Below, piece by piece: positions 20,212-29,679 of a stretch of DNA of 35,801 bases; within the stretch, counting starts at the first letter, position 1; every line of letters starts with the position of its first letter. A model generated the notes under the pieces. That model was given only the letters and a program-made list of their open reading frames with translations. It was not told the DNA's origin and searched no databases. The position numbers were made by a program, and so were the translations under genes. This stretch comes from Gymnopilus junonius. Taxonomy: Eukaryota > Basidiomycota > Agaricomycetes > Agaricales > Galerinaceae. The stretch spans positions 1 to 35,801 of the forward strand of contig JADNYJ010000329.1 of the NCBI GenBank assembly GCA_015501075.1, in the 5' to 3' direction.

Positions 20212-21825
20212 TCATTCGTTGCCATCGTCGTCCTGCTCCACTCTCTGTTTTTCTTCCTTTCTCATGCCCTTTCCAAGCCTCCAACGCTCGTTCATCACCT
20301 CCACCGTGTCCAGCCTCTTTCTCTCCAACATAGGCACGTATTTTAAATTCCTCTTGAACGTTCCTCCACCTAGGGGAATATTCATATATCTCTCCCTCTC
20401 CGGTCGATCTTTCAAGGCATCCAGATCCTTCAATCCATTTTTCAGAGGGAATAACAACGGAGGTTGAGGATGATGTTTTTCCGCTGCTGTCATGAAATGC
20501 CGGTCTAAGGTAGAGAACACGCGTGATCTTGTGTGAATGCTCTGGAGCTGATGATATAGATCCCCTCGGACAATTTCTCCCCCTGTCTCATCTGGTCCGC
20601 CTGAAGTACGCCAGTTGAGTTCGGACTCGTCATAGCCACATTCCCAGAGCATCAATGGCAGGGCGTCGGCCATTTGGTATTCGGGTTTGCGGTCCACGAC
20701 CGCATATTTCTCCTTCCCGCTAGCTACATCCTCAGGACGAAGAGGTTCGACGCCATCCTCCACGTTCATCAGCTCAGTTACTATGGACGGTGGCTCGAGT
20801 CCCGACCCGACGAGGAACAGCATCGCCATAATATGTCGTACTTGGTGGTACAAAAACGCACTGCCGATCAGATCAAAAACGTACATTTCTCCATTCCCCC
20901 CGTCCTCGCCCTCCAGCGGCTCAACAGTTGCTCGAGTAATCTTCCTCCTAAAGCTCGTAATCTGCTTCTGAGCATCCAGCTTGCACAAATTGCGGAAGTC
21001 GTGCTCGCCCACTAGCCGGGAAGCAGCTGCCTGCATGGCGGGTATGTCGAGGTAGAGGGAGGAGAAGAAGTATTTGTAGTGCCTGTATTTGCACGAGAAA
21101 CGAGCTGAGAAGGAGGTGGGCACTGGGGACCAGGCGATGACGCGGATAGTGGCAGGTAGGAGGCGGTTTACCATGGTGAGGTAATCGTGTTCTCGAATGA
21201 CTGTTTTGCGTATTGAGGTATTAGAAGATGGTTCATCTGAAAGGTCTAGAGAGCCAAAGCCGTCGTCGATGCCTGGAAGTCCCTCATCTTCAGTTTTCTC
21301 TGCCTCGGCCGCTTTCTCGACGTCCTCCTGCACCCTATGCAGCTCATCGTCTTCCCAGGGGAAAGCACTTCGCACCCAGAGTGATACAACTTGACCTGCA
21401 GCGCTCACTCCACGGTCGGTCCTTCCGCACTTCTCCCATCCGCAACCATCGAAGCCCGCCTCCGGATCAACTAAACGAGTTTTGGCTAGCACGTCAAACA
21501 GGACTTTCTCTACTGTCGGCAGAGGTGTTGGACCAAGCTGGTAGGCCAAACCACCGTATTCCCATCCTGAGTAGCAGAATTTAAGGGCTATTTTCCTCTT
21601 TGAATGCTTTGAGAAATCAAAAGCCTTGTCTTGAATTAGTGGTCCAGGTAACGTGGCAGACGGTTGTCCAGTTTTCTCGAGTTGCATCAGCCTCTCAACG
21701 AGCTTTTCACGTGTCCAACCTGCATATGGACCTGGACTAGGACTTGAAGTAGAACTTGCAGGCATTGAATAGCCAAGACGAGATATGCTTGAACGAGTGC
21801 AAAATGTGCGAAAAGTGATGTTCAT
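20212..21825 (-). CDS. DEG1: tRNA pseudouridine(38/39) synthase, Deg1/PUS3 type
   Basis: A single 537-codon exon, unusual in this intron-rich window. It belongs to the TruA family, which isomerises U38/U39 in tRNA anticodon stems. The family entry block KIALKFCYSGWEYGGLAYQ is at about 78-96. The catalytic-Asp motif CGRTDRGVSAAGQV is at 133-146 (Asp137). TRANSFER-region motifs HDFRNLCKLD and GSAFLYHQVRHIMAML follow. About 70 acidic residues (near 155-205) are inserted after the catalytic motif, as in eukaryotic Deg1 proteins. Two in-frame starts exist: ATG 21825 gives an Arg/Ser-rich presequence-like N-terminus, and ATG 21765 (MPASSTS) removes it. This could allow mitochondrial plus cytosolic/nuclear forms. 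The end (WRLGKGMRKEEKQRVEQ) is basic. Confidence 0.92.
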   Translation of the reverse strand: MNITFRTFCTRSSISRLGYSMPASSTSSPSPGPYAGWTREKLVERLMQLEKTGQPSATLPGPLIQDKAFDFSKHSKRKIALKFCYSGWEYGGLAYQLGPTPLPTVEKVLFDVLAKTRLVDPEAGFDGCGWEKCGRTDRGVSAAGQVVSLWVRSAFPWEDDELHRVQEDVEKAAEAEKTEDEGLPGIDDGFGSLDLSDEPSSNTSIRKTVIREHDYLTMVNRLLPATIRVIAWSPVPTSFSARFSCKYRHYKYFFSSLYLDIPAMQAAASRLVGEHDFRNLCKLDAQKQITSFRRKITRATVEPLEGEDGGNGEMYVFDLIGSAFLYHQVRHIMAMLFLVGSGLEPPSIVTELMNVEDGVEPLRPEDVASGKEKYAVVDRKPEYQMADALPLMLWECGYDESELNWRTSGGPDETGGEIVRGDLYHQLQSIHTRSRVFSTLDRHFMTAAEKHHPQPPLLFPLKNGLKDLDALKDRPERERYMNIPLGGGTFKRNLKYVPMLERKRLDTVEVMNERWRLGKGMRKEEKQRVEQDDDGNE

Positions 21826-22571
21826 AAATTAAGTCATATAAAATAAATTACCTGCTGACTAAATATGAGTCATATATAATCAACAATAAAATACACGGCC
21901 TTACCTACCCCAATGCCTGAGCTTTAGCCTATAAAAGTTCTATGGCCTTGAAGGATGAAGGATTGGGAAAGAATGAAGGTCGTGACACGGAGTCGGAGAA
22001 GAAAAGTTTGAACGGAGATTTGACCTAATCCGGAAGAGATTAGATATTTCGGCAAATACCGACATTTTTGATCCCAACCCCGAGTCCCGACAGGAGGGAT
22101 AGCAAGCCAGCACACCATTCTTCTCAACGAATATTTGAAGGTCCAGCCTCCTTTTTCTCTTATGTGAACCCAGAACAGTCTGGTAAGTATCTAGCCACCG
22201 TCTACTCTATATATATCTACTTGAATTGTATAGCAAACACACAGGCTTATGGGTACATGGATTGAAGTCTAAGATTCCAGTTATATTGACTCCGAGGGAG
22301 GCGTTCAGCTGACTCGGACTCTAAACCCTTCTTGCCAGGAGGCATCGGTATCGGGTCTAGGGAATGTCAAAGCGGTCGTAGCGGCATATTCTTTAATGTT
22401 CTCGATCGGCAATAGGAGGTATATAAACCGTCGGATCCTGCAAAGTAATTGTGAGACCTCGTCGATCCACCCATTGCATATCGTCTAAACTTCCTCTCGA
22501 CAACATCCGCCCTTTCTCTATAAAATCATTCACGGCGTTACGTGTCTAGTCGGAAACTTGCTGTTAGTCGA
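21826..22571. other. Divergent intergenic region
   Basis: It contains the promoters of the minus-strand DEG1 gene and the plus-strand BRI3-like gene. A TATATATATC string near 22208-22217 was noted. No additional gene was recognised. Confidence 0.4.
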
Positions 22572-23010
22572 ATGTCGACATTCCACCTCGAGGAAATACC
22601 AGAGGCACCCAAAAGACATCCCACATTCACAGAGTCAGACTTTGGGAATCGAGTCGAATGTACGCAGAATTTCTTTCTATGCTTCAAGCAGAAATCTTAC
22701 TATAATTTCCCGTTGCGCAGCCGATCCTTGTAAACAGGGATTGCACGATTTTGTGCCGATCTACACCACGTTCAGTCTGATCAAAGCTATCGTAAGTCGA
22801 ATCTCCAACAAAAAGCAGTCTGCTAACTTACTTCACGCCAGATTTGCGTCCCATTTGGTTTGATATGTTGTCGGTTGCCGTAAGTGTGCCTTTTTCATGC
22901 AAGTTGTCGATGAAATTTCTTTTCTTTTGGTGTTATACAGAATAAAAAGGAAACAACAGTGCACTCGATGTGGATTAAAGACGGATTATTTAATACCTGC
23001 ACCCTCATGA
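22572..23010 (+). CDS. BRI3-like small membrane protein (88 residues)
   Basis: Four short exons (22572-22659, 22721-22791, 22842-22879, 22941-23010; introns 61, 50 and 61 bp) reveal the protein only after splicing. The polar N-terminus (MSTFHLEEIPEAPKRHP) leads to a Cys-containing segment, SDPCKQGLHDFVPIYTTF. A membrane stretch follows (LIKAIICVPFGLICCRL), then CTRCGLKTD and stop at 23008-23010. The C-x(n)-hydrophobic-PFG/PIG-CxxCG layout is that of brain protein I3/LITAF-like zinc-binding monotopic or single-pass proteins, which in animals sit on endosomal/lysosomal membranes. Their fungal role is unknown. All four exon phases agree, which is good evidence for such a small gene. Confidence 0.78.
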
Positions 23011-23534
23011 AACCCGTTTCCTATAGCAAATGCTTGGCATGTATTGCTATCTCTTGCCTTCGTCCTATTTTTGAATTTGACAAATAGTCGCGATGGATCA
23101 ATCACAAAGAAGATTCGGTCCTGGCGTCCTTGCTACTACCCTGGCGGCCGGTGCGTTCTGCGTCTAGGACAAGTATAGCAGGAAAAAAACTTACATATCC
23201 GACGTTCTTCAGAGTCAGCATGAATTTTCTACGCTGAAATGTGCATTAATAATTTAATCTATCTCAAAGTTCCTCCCAAAGATATCTTGATTCTTGATGC
23301 ATCAAGGTCAAGCTTCGGGACACCTTCTCTAAAGAAAGAGCGGCCAAAAATGGAGAGAGAATATCTACCCTGACCACGTCGCTTTCGAAGGCTCTCTAAT
23401 ATTAATACAGTCTCGGGGACGCATTTAACGCCGGAAAATCCCTTGACATCTTCGCACCCAGGCACCCTTGTGTGATAGAACATGACTGTACCCATCCTCC
23501 TCTCTGAACCCATCATTGCATATTTCACTACCCA
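23011..23534. other. Probable 5' exon region of the FunK1 gene, unresolved
   Basis: An ATG at 23094 opens MDQSQRRFGPGVLATTLAA, followed by a GTGCGT donor-like site. Further segments near 23265-23370 read KVPPKDILILDASRSSFG on the plus strand. I could not join these in phase to the kinase exon beginning around 23535, so the N-terminus is left open. The minus-strand frame 23528-23259 is considered a shadow. Confidence 0.25.
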
Positions 23535-25564
23535 GTGCCTATGCCCCTTCCGGACAACACTATCGAACTCCCACTGGGTGCCAAAATAGGCTTCAAAATC
23601 TCATCTGTGTGGAAAGATAGGAACTTTAGCCCGATTAGGACTTCGAATGATGATCGATACGTTATATCTCCACCTAGCACTGTGGTCGCTATTCCTTCGT
23701 TGCAGCGCCCACTAACTTTTTACAGAGCAATTCGCATAACAGGCGAAACAGATCTGATTGGGAACAATACGTCATTTGTAGCAGAGGAGACGTACCCAAG
23801 GCTTTATGAGGCTCAACGCAATACAACAGATACTGGAAGCGATAAGGGAGGAGCTACAATTGCAGAGTCCGAGAAATCGCAGGATGATCATCTTCGATCT
23901 GAAGAACAATTTGTAACTCGAAAATTGTTTATCAACAAAATCTCAAGGCCATTGCCGTCCTTTAAAAATACGAGGGAACTGGCCACTGCTCTTCAGCATG
24001 CCATTCGAGGTAGGCCTTCCTCTCAACTCCTCATTCCGCACACTCATGGTTTGAGATTTCCTCCCATTGTCATTAGCCCATCATCGTGCCAAGAGGGATG
24101 CCAATTTTTTGCATCAAGATATAAGCCCCATCAATGTTAGAATCTCAAAGCAAGGACTTGGGCTACTCATTGACTGGGACGTTTCCAGTGACTTTTGGAA
24201 GACTTGGAGGCGTAAGGTTCGTAGCTTCTATCTCTAAGAAAAGACTCCAAAGTAGATATTGGGCTGGATACCGGTGTGTGTGGGTCCTTATGTAAAAAAG
24301 AAAAAAGAAAAGAAAAAAAGAAAAAGGAAAAGAAAAGGGAAGAAAGGAAAGCTGTCTCCTAGTCCCAACTATGTTGAAACCCCTTCCTGAGCTACCTAAG
24401 CAAAGCGCCCACTGTCTTACTATTCGGCACTGTGATTTTACGTACGCACACAGTATTTTTATCAAATTTCGCCTGCGGCGCTGGATACTCGCGTAGATGA
24501 TCAAAGTGACCCTTTTCTTACGTTTTTTCTCATTGGCTGCAGAATACCCGCTTAGATATGATGTGCCCAACAGCTCTAGATTGATAAGATGAATTCTAAT
24601 TGATGAGTAAACTATTATAATTTGGCTGGCTCTGGCACTGTTCCGTGCCATGCAACCCACTGCAAAATTCATTCTTTCAAAATGTACAGCTAGGTATCCC
24701 AATATTTTTATTTTACTTTACTTTATGCAATGCTAGCATGAGTACCAATGTAGCTAATAATTTTTCCTGTTCCTCCTACCCGGAGGCGAGCACGATGCGG
24801 GGTGTGCGCACTGCGCAATAGTGCCGGCTTTTGTTGTGGCTGGAGTCTGGACCCGGTCTACCGGTCACGTTCTCGCTTACATTATATCTAATTTCAAACT
24901 CAGAATCCGGTATCAGTATTCCCCACAGCCATGAGTAACCAGCCAGATATTGAGGGGTGAGCCAGGGCACGTGGAATTTTTTGTCTGTCCAGATCTCCAA
25001 GCCGATGGTGTCCAAGCGAATTATATACCCAATAGGCTTGACGATCACGAAGCATTTTTCTACGTCTTATTATGGACAGTGTGGCGAAATGGCGAACATC
25101 ACTCACCAGGCTACTCGCTTCATGACAAGCTGAATGGCATGTTCGTTGAGCGCAGTTACGGTCACCGGGATCCGACAGGAGGACAGAAGAAGTCCGCATT
25201 TCTCAAGAGCCTGTCGTCAACAAGCCTTGAAACTCGTGACTTTGTCTGCGAACCTCTAGGAAACCTCATACAACAGGTCGGTGATATTATTTCGGTTCGA
25301 TACCAACCAGTGGTATCGGAGTTCGGATTCAAGAAAATGGAAAAGAAATACAACAGAGCAACAAGGCATGGTCAACCTTCAAGGCTGTCCTGGGACCTAG
25401 CAGTTGATATAATACCCTTCCAGCGAGAACTGGATCGTCTGATGTTGAGAAGCGATGCTCGATGGATGGAGAAGAACTTCAATGTGTACCTTGGCGAAGT
25501 TTGGAATAAAGACTGGGAGTTTGGATCGAAGGATGTTAACCGAGGTTTCGGGGTATTATTGTAG
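23535..25564 (+). CDS. Fungal-type protein kinase (FunK1) family, with element-bearing intron
   Basis: The exons I can support are about 23535-24009, 24077-24211 or -24216, and 24966-25564; upstream exons are not resolved. The first ends in a family-like helix (SRPLPSFKNTRELATALQHA). The second carries the catalytic loop DANFLHQDISPINVRI (HQD replacing HRD) and LLIDWDVSS in the DFG position. The third contains NRLDDHEAFFYVLLWTVWRN, the C-lobe signature of FunK1 kinases, and GGQKKSAFLKS. FunK1 kinases are expanded in mushroom fungi; their substrates are unknown. With donor C|GTAAGG (24212) the frame is open throughout, but the expected GTW-x-F-M/L-S motif is out of frame. With donor AAG|GTTCGT (24217) that motif reads GTWNFLSVQ and a one-base loss follows near 25030. 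The second intron holds a 683-bp inserted element. Confidence 0.7.
24254..24952. mobile_element. MITE C: 683-bp DNA element inside a kinase-gene intron
   Basis: The element spans 24262-24944, flanked by the perfect 8-bp direct repeat AGATATTG (24254-24261 and 24945-24952). Its ends are imperfect inverted repeats: GGCTGGATACCGGTGTGTGT on the left against GGCTGGTTACTCATGGCTGT read inward from the right. They are identical over the first 6 and about 20 of 31 bases. Removing the element and one duplication leaves an intron of 58-63 bp, exactly the usual size in this window. The left end resembles that of MITE B (GGCT...GGTGTGGG), so the two may belong to one superfamily. No transposase is encoded. 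Confidence 0.75.
24296..24352 (+). repeat. Polypurine (A/G) tract within MITE C
   Basis: About 57 bases are almost only A and G, dominated by GAAAA units. This is a low-complexity stretch near the left end of the element. Confidence 0.85.
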
Positions 25565-25766
25565 TCCATATGATATACAATATCATACTCCATCACCTTA
25601 ACCACTTTATCCATGAATTGTATGTGGAAATGAAATTGACAGGGGGAGAGCGCTTTCACGTTCCGTGGCACCTGTAAAGGCGGATCATTGATCCCCGATC
25701 TTCGGATCACCCTGCTCTATACATACGGGCACTTCGTTTGAGCGTTCTCCTACCACCTCTTCAACC

Positions 25767-26475
25767 ATGTCGCACACCTCTGAATCGAGCTTTCCTAGCG
25801 CAAGGCCCCTTGTAATTGGAGGAGCTGGCTTTCTAGGATCCCATATCGTAAAAAGCCTGAAGGAAAATTCAAACGTAATAGTCCTTGTTTTGGATCGAGT
25901 CGCCCCGTCCATTGATGATAAGATAGAAGACGTCGAATATGCGTTGGGAGACATTACCGACGAGACGAGTCTGATCGAAACATTTGGGAAGGTAGGAGTT
26001 CAATTTGCGAACTTGACTGAGCTTCGCTAGGAAGATTACTACTTAGTTCCAGCCAGACGTTGTTCACCACACAGCCTCACCCATACATGGCTTGCCATCC
26101 GCAATTTACTACCGTGTCAACGAAGAAGGCACTCGAATAGTGCTTTCAGCTTGCAAGTCCGCAGGAGTGAAGGTGGTTGTCTACACATCCTCAACTGGTG
26201 TTGTGTGGACGGGTGTAGACTTTGTCCCTGGTGAGCGTAACAGGGCAGCCACTTCATCAAAGTGCCTAGCATATTCCAGCCCTCCACAGTAACACCGAAA
26301 ACATCAATACCTCTTCGACCCTCGCTGTTGAACTTTCAGCGGTTATTGACAGTTTAACGCCCCTGTCGGTTATATCCAAAAGAGTGCTAATTGAGATCTC
26401 GCTGGACAATCGAAACCTGCCCCTGCAGTGACTGCTCTGCGATACGACATATTGCTCTCGAGTGTTTCGGAAGTC
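25767..26475 (+). pseudogene. ERG26-like sterol dehydrogenase (3-beta-HSD family), decayed
   Basis: The N-terminal third is well preserved. ATG 25767 (MSHTSESSF) leads to the Rossmann motif LVIGGAGFLGSHIVKSL, then LGDITDETSL. A 61-bp intron (25993-26053) follows, then PDVVHHTASPIHG, YYRVNEEGTRIVLSACKSAG and VVVYTSSTGVVWTG. These are hallmarks of sterol-4-alpha-carboxylate 3-dehydrogenases and related 3-beta-HSD enzymes of the ER sterol pathway. After about residue 150 the match fades. The expected AY-x-x-x-K active-site segment is not found, and only faint traces continue (VTALRY near 26430) before stops. The catalytic Lys and all of the C-terminal half are missing, so this looks like a truncated extra copy rather than the functional gene. 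Confidence 0.65.
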
Positions 26476-26691
26476 TGAGAAGTATCTCGGCTCGCGAATT
26501 TGAAACGTCTTCAAGGTACGGTTGCAGCATTTGAGGCAGCCAGGACGTAATCGTGAAGCTGAGTAGCAACGAGAATATAGTATACAATCCTTTTACAGGC
26601 AGAATACAAAAATACATCATCTACAAGCAAAGGTTCAGTTTGTATACCAAGGCATCGAAAGAGAAAATTGCGCACAAATACAATAAAAACA

Positions 26692-27204
26692 TCAATTTTC
26701 TTTCCCTTCCGCTACCTTTGCGAGTTCAGCCTCTTGCTTCTTAAGGGCTTCCTATTGCAGGGTCACCAAGTCTCAGTCGAATGCAGAAGAGATATACGAT
26801 ACGGTACTGACAATCTCAGCCTTTCTCGCTTCAATCTGGAGTCCAACTATAATTCAGACGCTGAAGATATCATGATAACGCAGCGTACCTGATTCCTCAA
26901 ATTCGCCAGCAGTTCTAACTCGTGCTTCCGAATGAACATGTCTAAGAAATGTGCACCAGTCATTTAGACGATCACAGACCATGAGACTAGATATCCCATA
27001 CCTTCTTGAGCCTTCTCTCTCTTGCTGCAAAGGAGTGCATAAGTGCTCTGACAAATAAGACGAAAGTAAAGCATCAACGTACTTGAACCCAGGATCTTGC
27101 GCTGTGGCACCCGCAGATCGTCCAATATCAGTAGTATACATTCTTGTGGTGTGGGCTGTTAACGAGCGGGACAATTGACGAGCAGCAGATGCACGGGAGA
27201 GCAT
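26692..27204 (-). CDS. INH1: Mitochondrial F1F0-ATPase inhibitor (IF1)
   Basis: Four exons (27204-27083, 27024-27002, 26941-26889, 26751-26692; the second only 23 bp) give 85 residues. The N-terminus MLSRASAARQLSRSLTAHTT is a typical mitochondrial presequence. The mature part contains GFNKREKAQEDMFIRKHELE, the inhibitory helix of IF1, and ends in a charged coiled-coil (EALKKQEAELAKVAEGKEN). IF1 binds the F1 catalytic interface and blocks ATP hydrolysis when the membrane potential collapses. The conserved His in RKHE is in place. The 137-bp last intron is longer than average. The micro-exon explains why no long frame shows the gene. Confidence 0.88.
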
Positions 27205-27939
27205 GATTATTCTGTAAGTAGTTATGGTGGAAATGGTTGAGTTGTTGTCGTATTTATCGTGACAGGATATGATATGACCTGGAACGGTCTAGCCAAACAA
27301 TCACGTTGTCGTCTACTTATCCCCGTGATTAATGTCATTTTCCGAAACTCCGGCCCAGTCGAGAGTCGAGACGTCTTCCGGCCCCATAAATCTATTTATG
27401 GACGACCACTGTCAAGGGAAGGCAGTCAAAGGCCCAGAGCAAGACCAGTGCCTCAGCTCATTTTTAAAGAATGTGATTAAACGTCAATATATGAAAGTCG
27501 CGGTAGTTTATCATCATCGACATCCCTCCAGTATGAACAACGCAAACTCGAGGTAAAGCGATCCCAGTTGAATTGCTGTTGAAGGATCCGGAAGTATTAA
27601 ATTTAGGACAAGTTGGCACGAATCTTAAGCGCTGACCCCTTCTCCGGAGAATCCGGTTTTCCGGCCTGAATTACTGAAAATTACTGAGTAAAGTAGGGGC
27701 TTCCACATACACCTCGACATGACGCGAAAAGCATCTATATAACTTACGAAATGAGGCAGTGGCAGCCTGGAGTGGAGTGGCAGCCTCGCCCCATAAGCAC
27801 GTCATCGGGAACCAAAATATTTTATTCGCCTAGGACTCATTTAGGCAGTATAACCTTCCCGGGGATTATGATTATGATGACGTCACTACCGTCCTCCCTA
27901 TATTAACCCTGCTATAGTCCTAACGCATTTTCACCAACC
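27205..27939. other. Divergent intergenic region
   Basis: It holds the promoters of INH1 (minus) and the His-rich protein gene (plus). Short frames at 27259-27556 lack motifs. A small palindrome-rich stretch (CCGGAGAATCCGG, near 27643) was noted. Confidence 0.4.
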
Positions 27940-28429
27940 ATGTCGAACCCCTTTTCAGACCAATCAGTAACTGCCTCTCTTAACCATCACCACGTCCATC
28001 GCCAGGACGAGCCTCTTCCCGGTGCTAAAGGTGGCGACCCCACAGTCGATTACTCTCCCGACACCATGGAGCATGTCAAGCTCCCCATTACGGAAGAGGG
28101 CAACACCCAAGATTTGACGCCTCATCACCCTCACCTTCATCACCCTCACCCTCATCATCATGATCCCGCTACCCAAGCGCCTGTCGGAGCTAGTCTCGGA
28201 GGCGACACTAGAGCACAGGGTGATGAGCATTTGAGCGGCTCGACGCCGAAACCGAGTATAGGAGACAAGGTGATCGGAAAAACTCAAGAGGTTCGTCGAA
28301 TTTATTCCTACTCCTATACTATCCTATCATATCCTAACAATCCTTCCTTCGCAGTTGACCGGCAAGGTTCTGCATAAAGACCAGTTGCAAGAGAAGGGGG
28401 AGTTGCGGCAGAAAGGCGAGAAGATCTGA
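27940..28429 (+). CDS. Small His-rich hydrophilic protein, unknown function
   Basis: Two exons (27940-28290, 28355-28429; intron 64 bp) give 141 residues. The start follows CCAACC-ATG. The protein is hydrophilic and predicted disordered, with two His clusters (NHHHVHRQ near 15-22 and HHPHLHHPHPHHHD near residues 62-75). It ends in a conserved-looking basic segment, IGDKVIGKTQELTGKVLHKD followed by an E/K/Q-rich tail. Similar short proteins with a K-x-x-GK-x-QE-x-x-GK ending are common in basidiomycetes and resemble CsbD/LEA-type stress proteins. That comparison is tentative. The His runs might bind metal. Confidence 0.75.
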
Positions 28430-28642
28430 TTCGGAACTTAACTTCACATCACTCTCAATACCATTTTGATATATGTACTAATACTTGTATCATAAATTAC
28501 CTATGCTACCCATGACAAAAAGCGTCGGATTATCGAGTGTATTACTTTCATTATTTGATGCGGAGAAAGACTTCTGAAATTTTTGTGAAATATAACGTTA
28601 GGAGGAAAAGGCAGCTGTCAATTATTGTGCCGAGTTGACCTC

Positions 28643-29252
28643 CTACAACCTTTGGCCACATCGAGTGCAGGATTTTTCCCTATCAGCACTGAAGTTCTGG
28701 TCAGAAAGTGAAGATTGGAATAGATCACTGGAAATCTCACAAGAGGCAGAGCAATCCTACAGGGAAACAAAACTGGAAAAGTTAACCATGCGTACGAGGC
28801 GGTTTCAGAGGTTCCATTAGCAAGTACTCCTTATAAAAAGCAAGCCTGAATCGACGTACAATAGCAGTAATGATCCCGCAAGGACCATATTTCGTCGTAA
28901 CTTGATGTTCCCCTCTCGCGCAGCGTGCAAACACTGACAATAATCGGAGTCAGCACGTCTCAAAAAATGACCGAGAAAACCGACGCTCACTTTCAGCTCT
29001 AAACCTCTCTCCTGCATCCATAGGCGGCTGATACACCTGATAGGTGTGATGCTGGGAGCGGTTCATCGGCGCTTCGCCCTGGGACGGTACCTGAGCTGGC
29101 TGTCCTCCCTGGTAAACATTCGCTACGCCTTTCGGATGATTGTCAGAGGTCACATTCGCATTCGTCGTCATTTCCTTGGCGGCAGGACGTCTTTCACCCT
29201 CCGTTCCGGGGCTTCCATATGCAGGTGGTGGCTGTTGCCAAGTTTCCGCCAT
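28643..29252 (-). CDS. BRI3-like membrane protein, second copy (137 residues)
   Basis: Four exons (29252-28991, 28933-28860, 28772-28741, 28688-28643; introns 57, 87 and 52 bp) are in phase. Residues 1-88 are Pro/Gln/Gly-rich (MAETWQQPPPAYGSPG), as in B3RI3/LITAF-type proteins whose PPxY-like motifs recruit ubiquitin ligases; PPPAY is present. Then come RCARGEHQVTTKYGPCG, a membrane stretch ITAIFCFPVGLLCLF, and the terminal DREKSCTRCGQRL. The Cys pairs around the hydrophobic hairpin could bind zinc at the membrane face. Its 3' half has the same architecture as the gene at 22572-23010, but the sequences are well diverged and lie on opposite strands, so they are not a recent tandem duplication. 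Confidence 0.8.
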
Positions 29253-29679
29253 AAATTTTATGTGCGAGTAGTTTATATCGAGGAGATTCCAAGGAGGTAA
29301 AAGTATCAAGGAAAGAAGAAAAAAGTGGAATGCTGACTGAGATCCAAGGGCTCAACTTTCAGGCCAATGTGACATAAACCTTGGCTGGATTGAGATACAT
29401 TCCTGTAAGGTCTCAGAACCTGTGGCTTGTGGGGCTTTCCATCCATGGCTTGGCATATCCTCGCAAAGTTAAATGTATTGTGGAACGTACGCCAAGAGGG
29501 TGAGCATGGGCGTAAAGGCAGATACGTCTAGCAAAGGAAATATGACGTCGGGCTTACCATATTTGGATTATGCGACAGCTACTTCCGTCGGTACCATCAA
29601 AACACAGTCTGCGACTCTGTGCTTGCTCTGTGCGGTTTCTAAGAGAACAGCGAATTACATTTCGTTAACGTATTGAACC

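Noticed and set aside
23259..23528. 89-codon minus-strand frame upstream of the FunK1 exon
   Set aside because: No domain, no splice partners, and it overlaps the likely 5' exon area of the plus-strand kinase gene.
24163..24702. 179-codon open frame on the minus strand
   Set aside because: It lies mostly inside MITE C and the polypurine tract, has low-complexity Phe-rich sequence from that tract, and overlaps the kinase intron; no motif supports coding.
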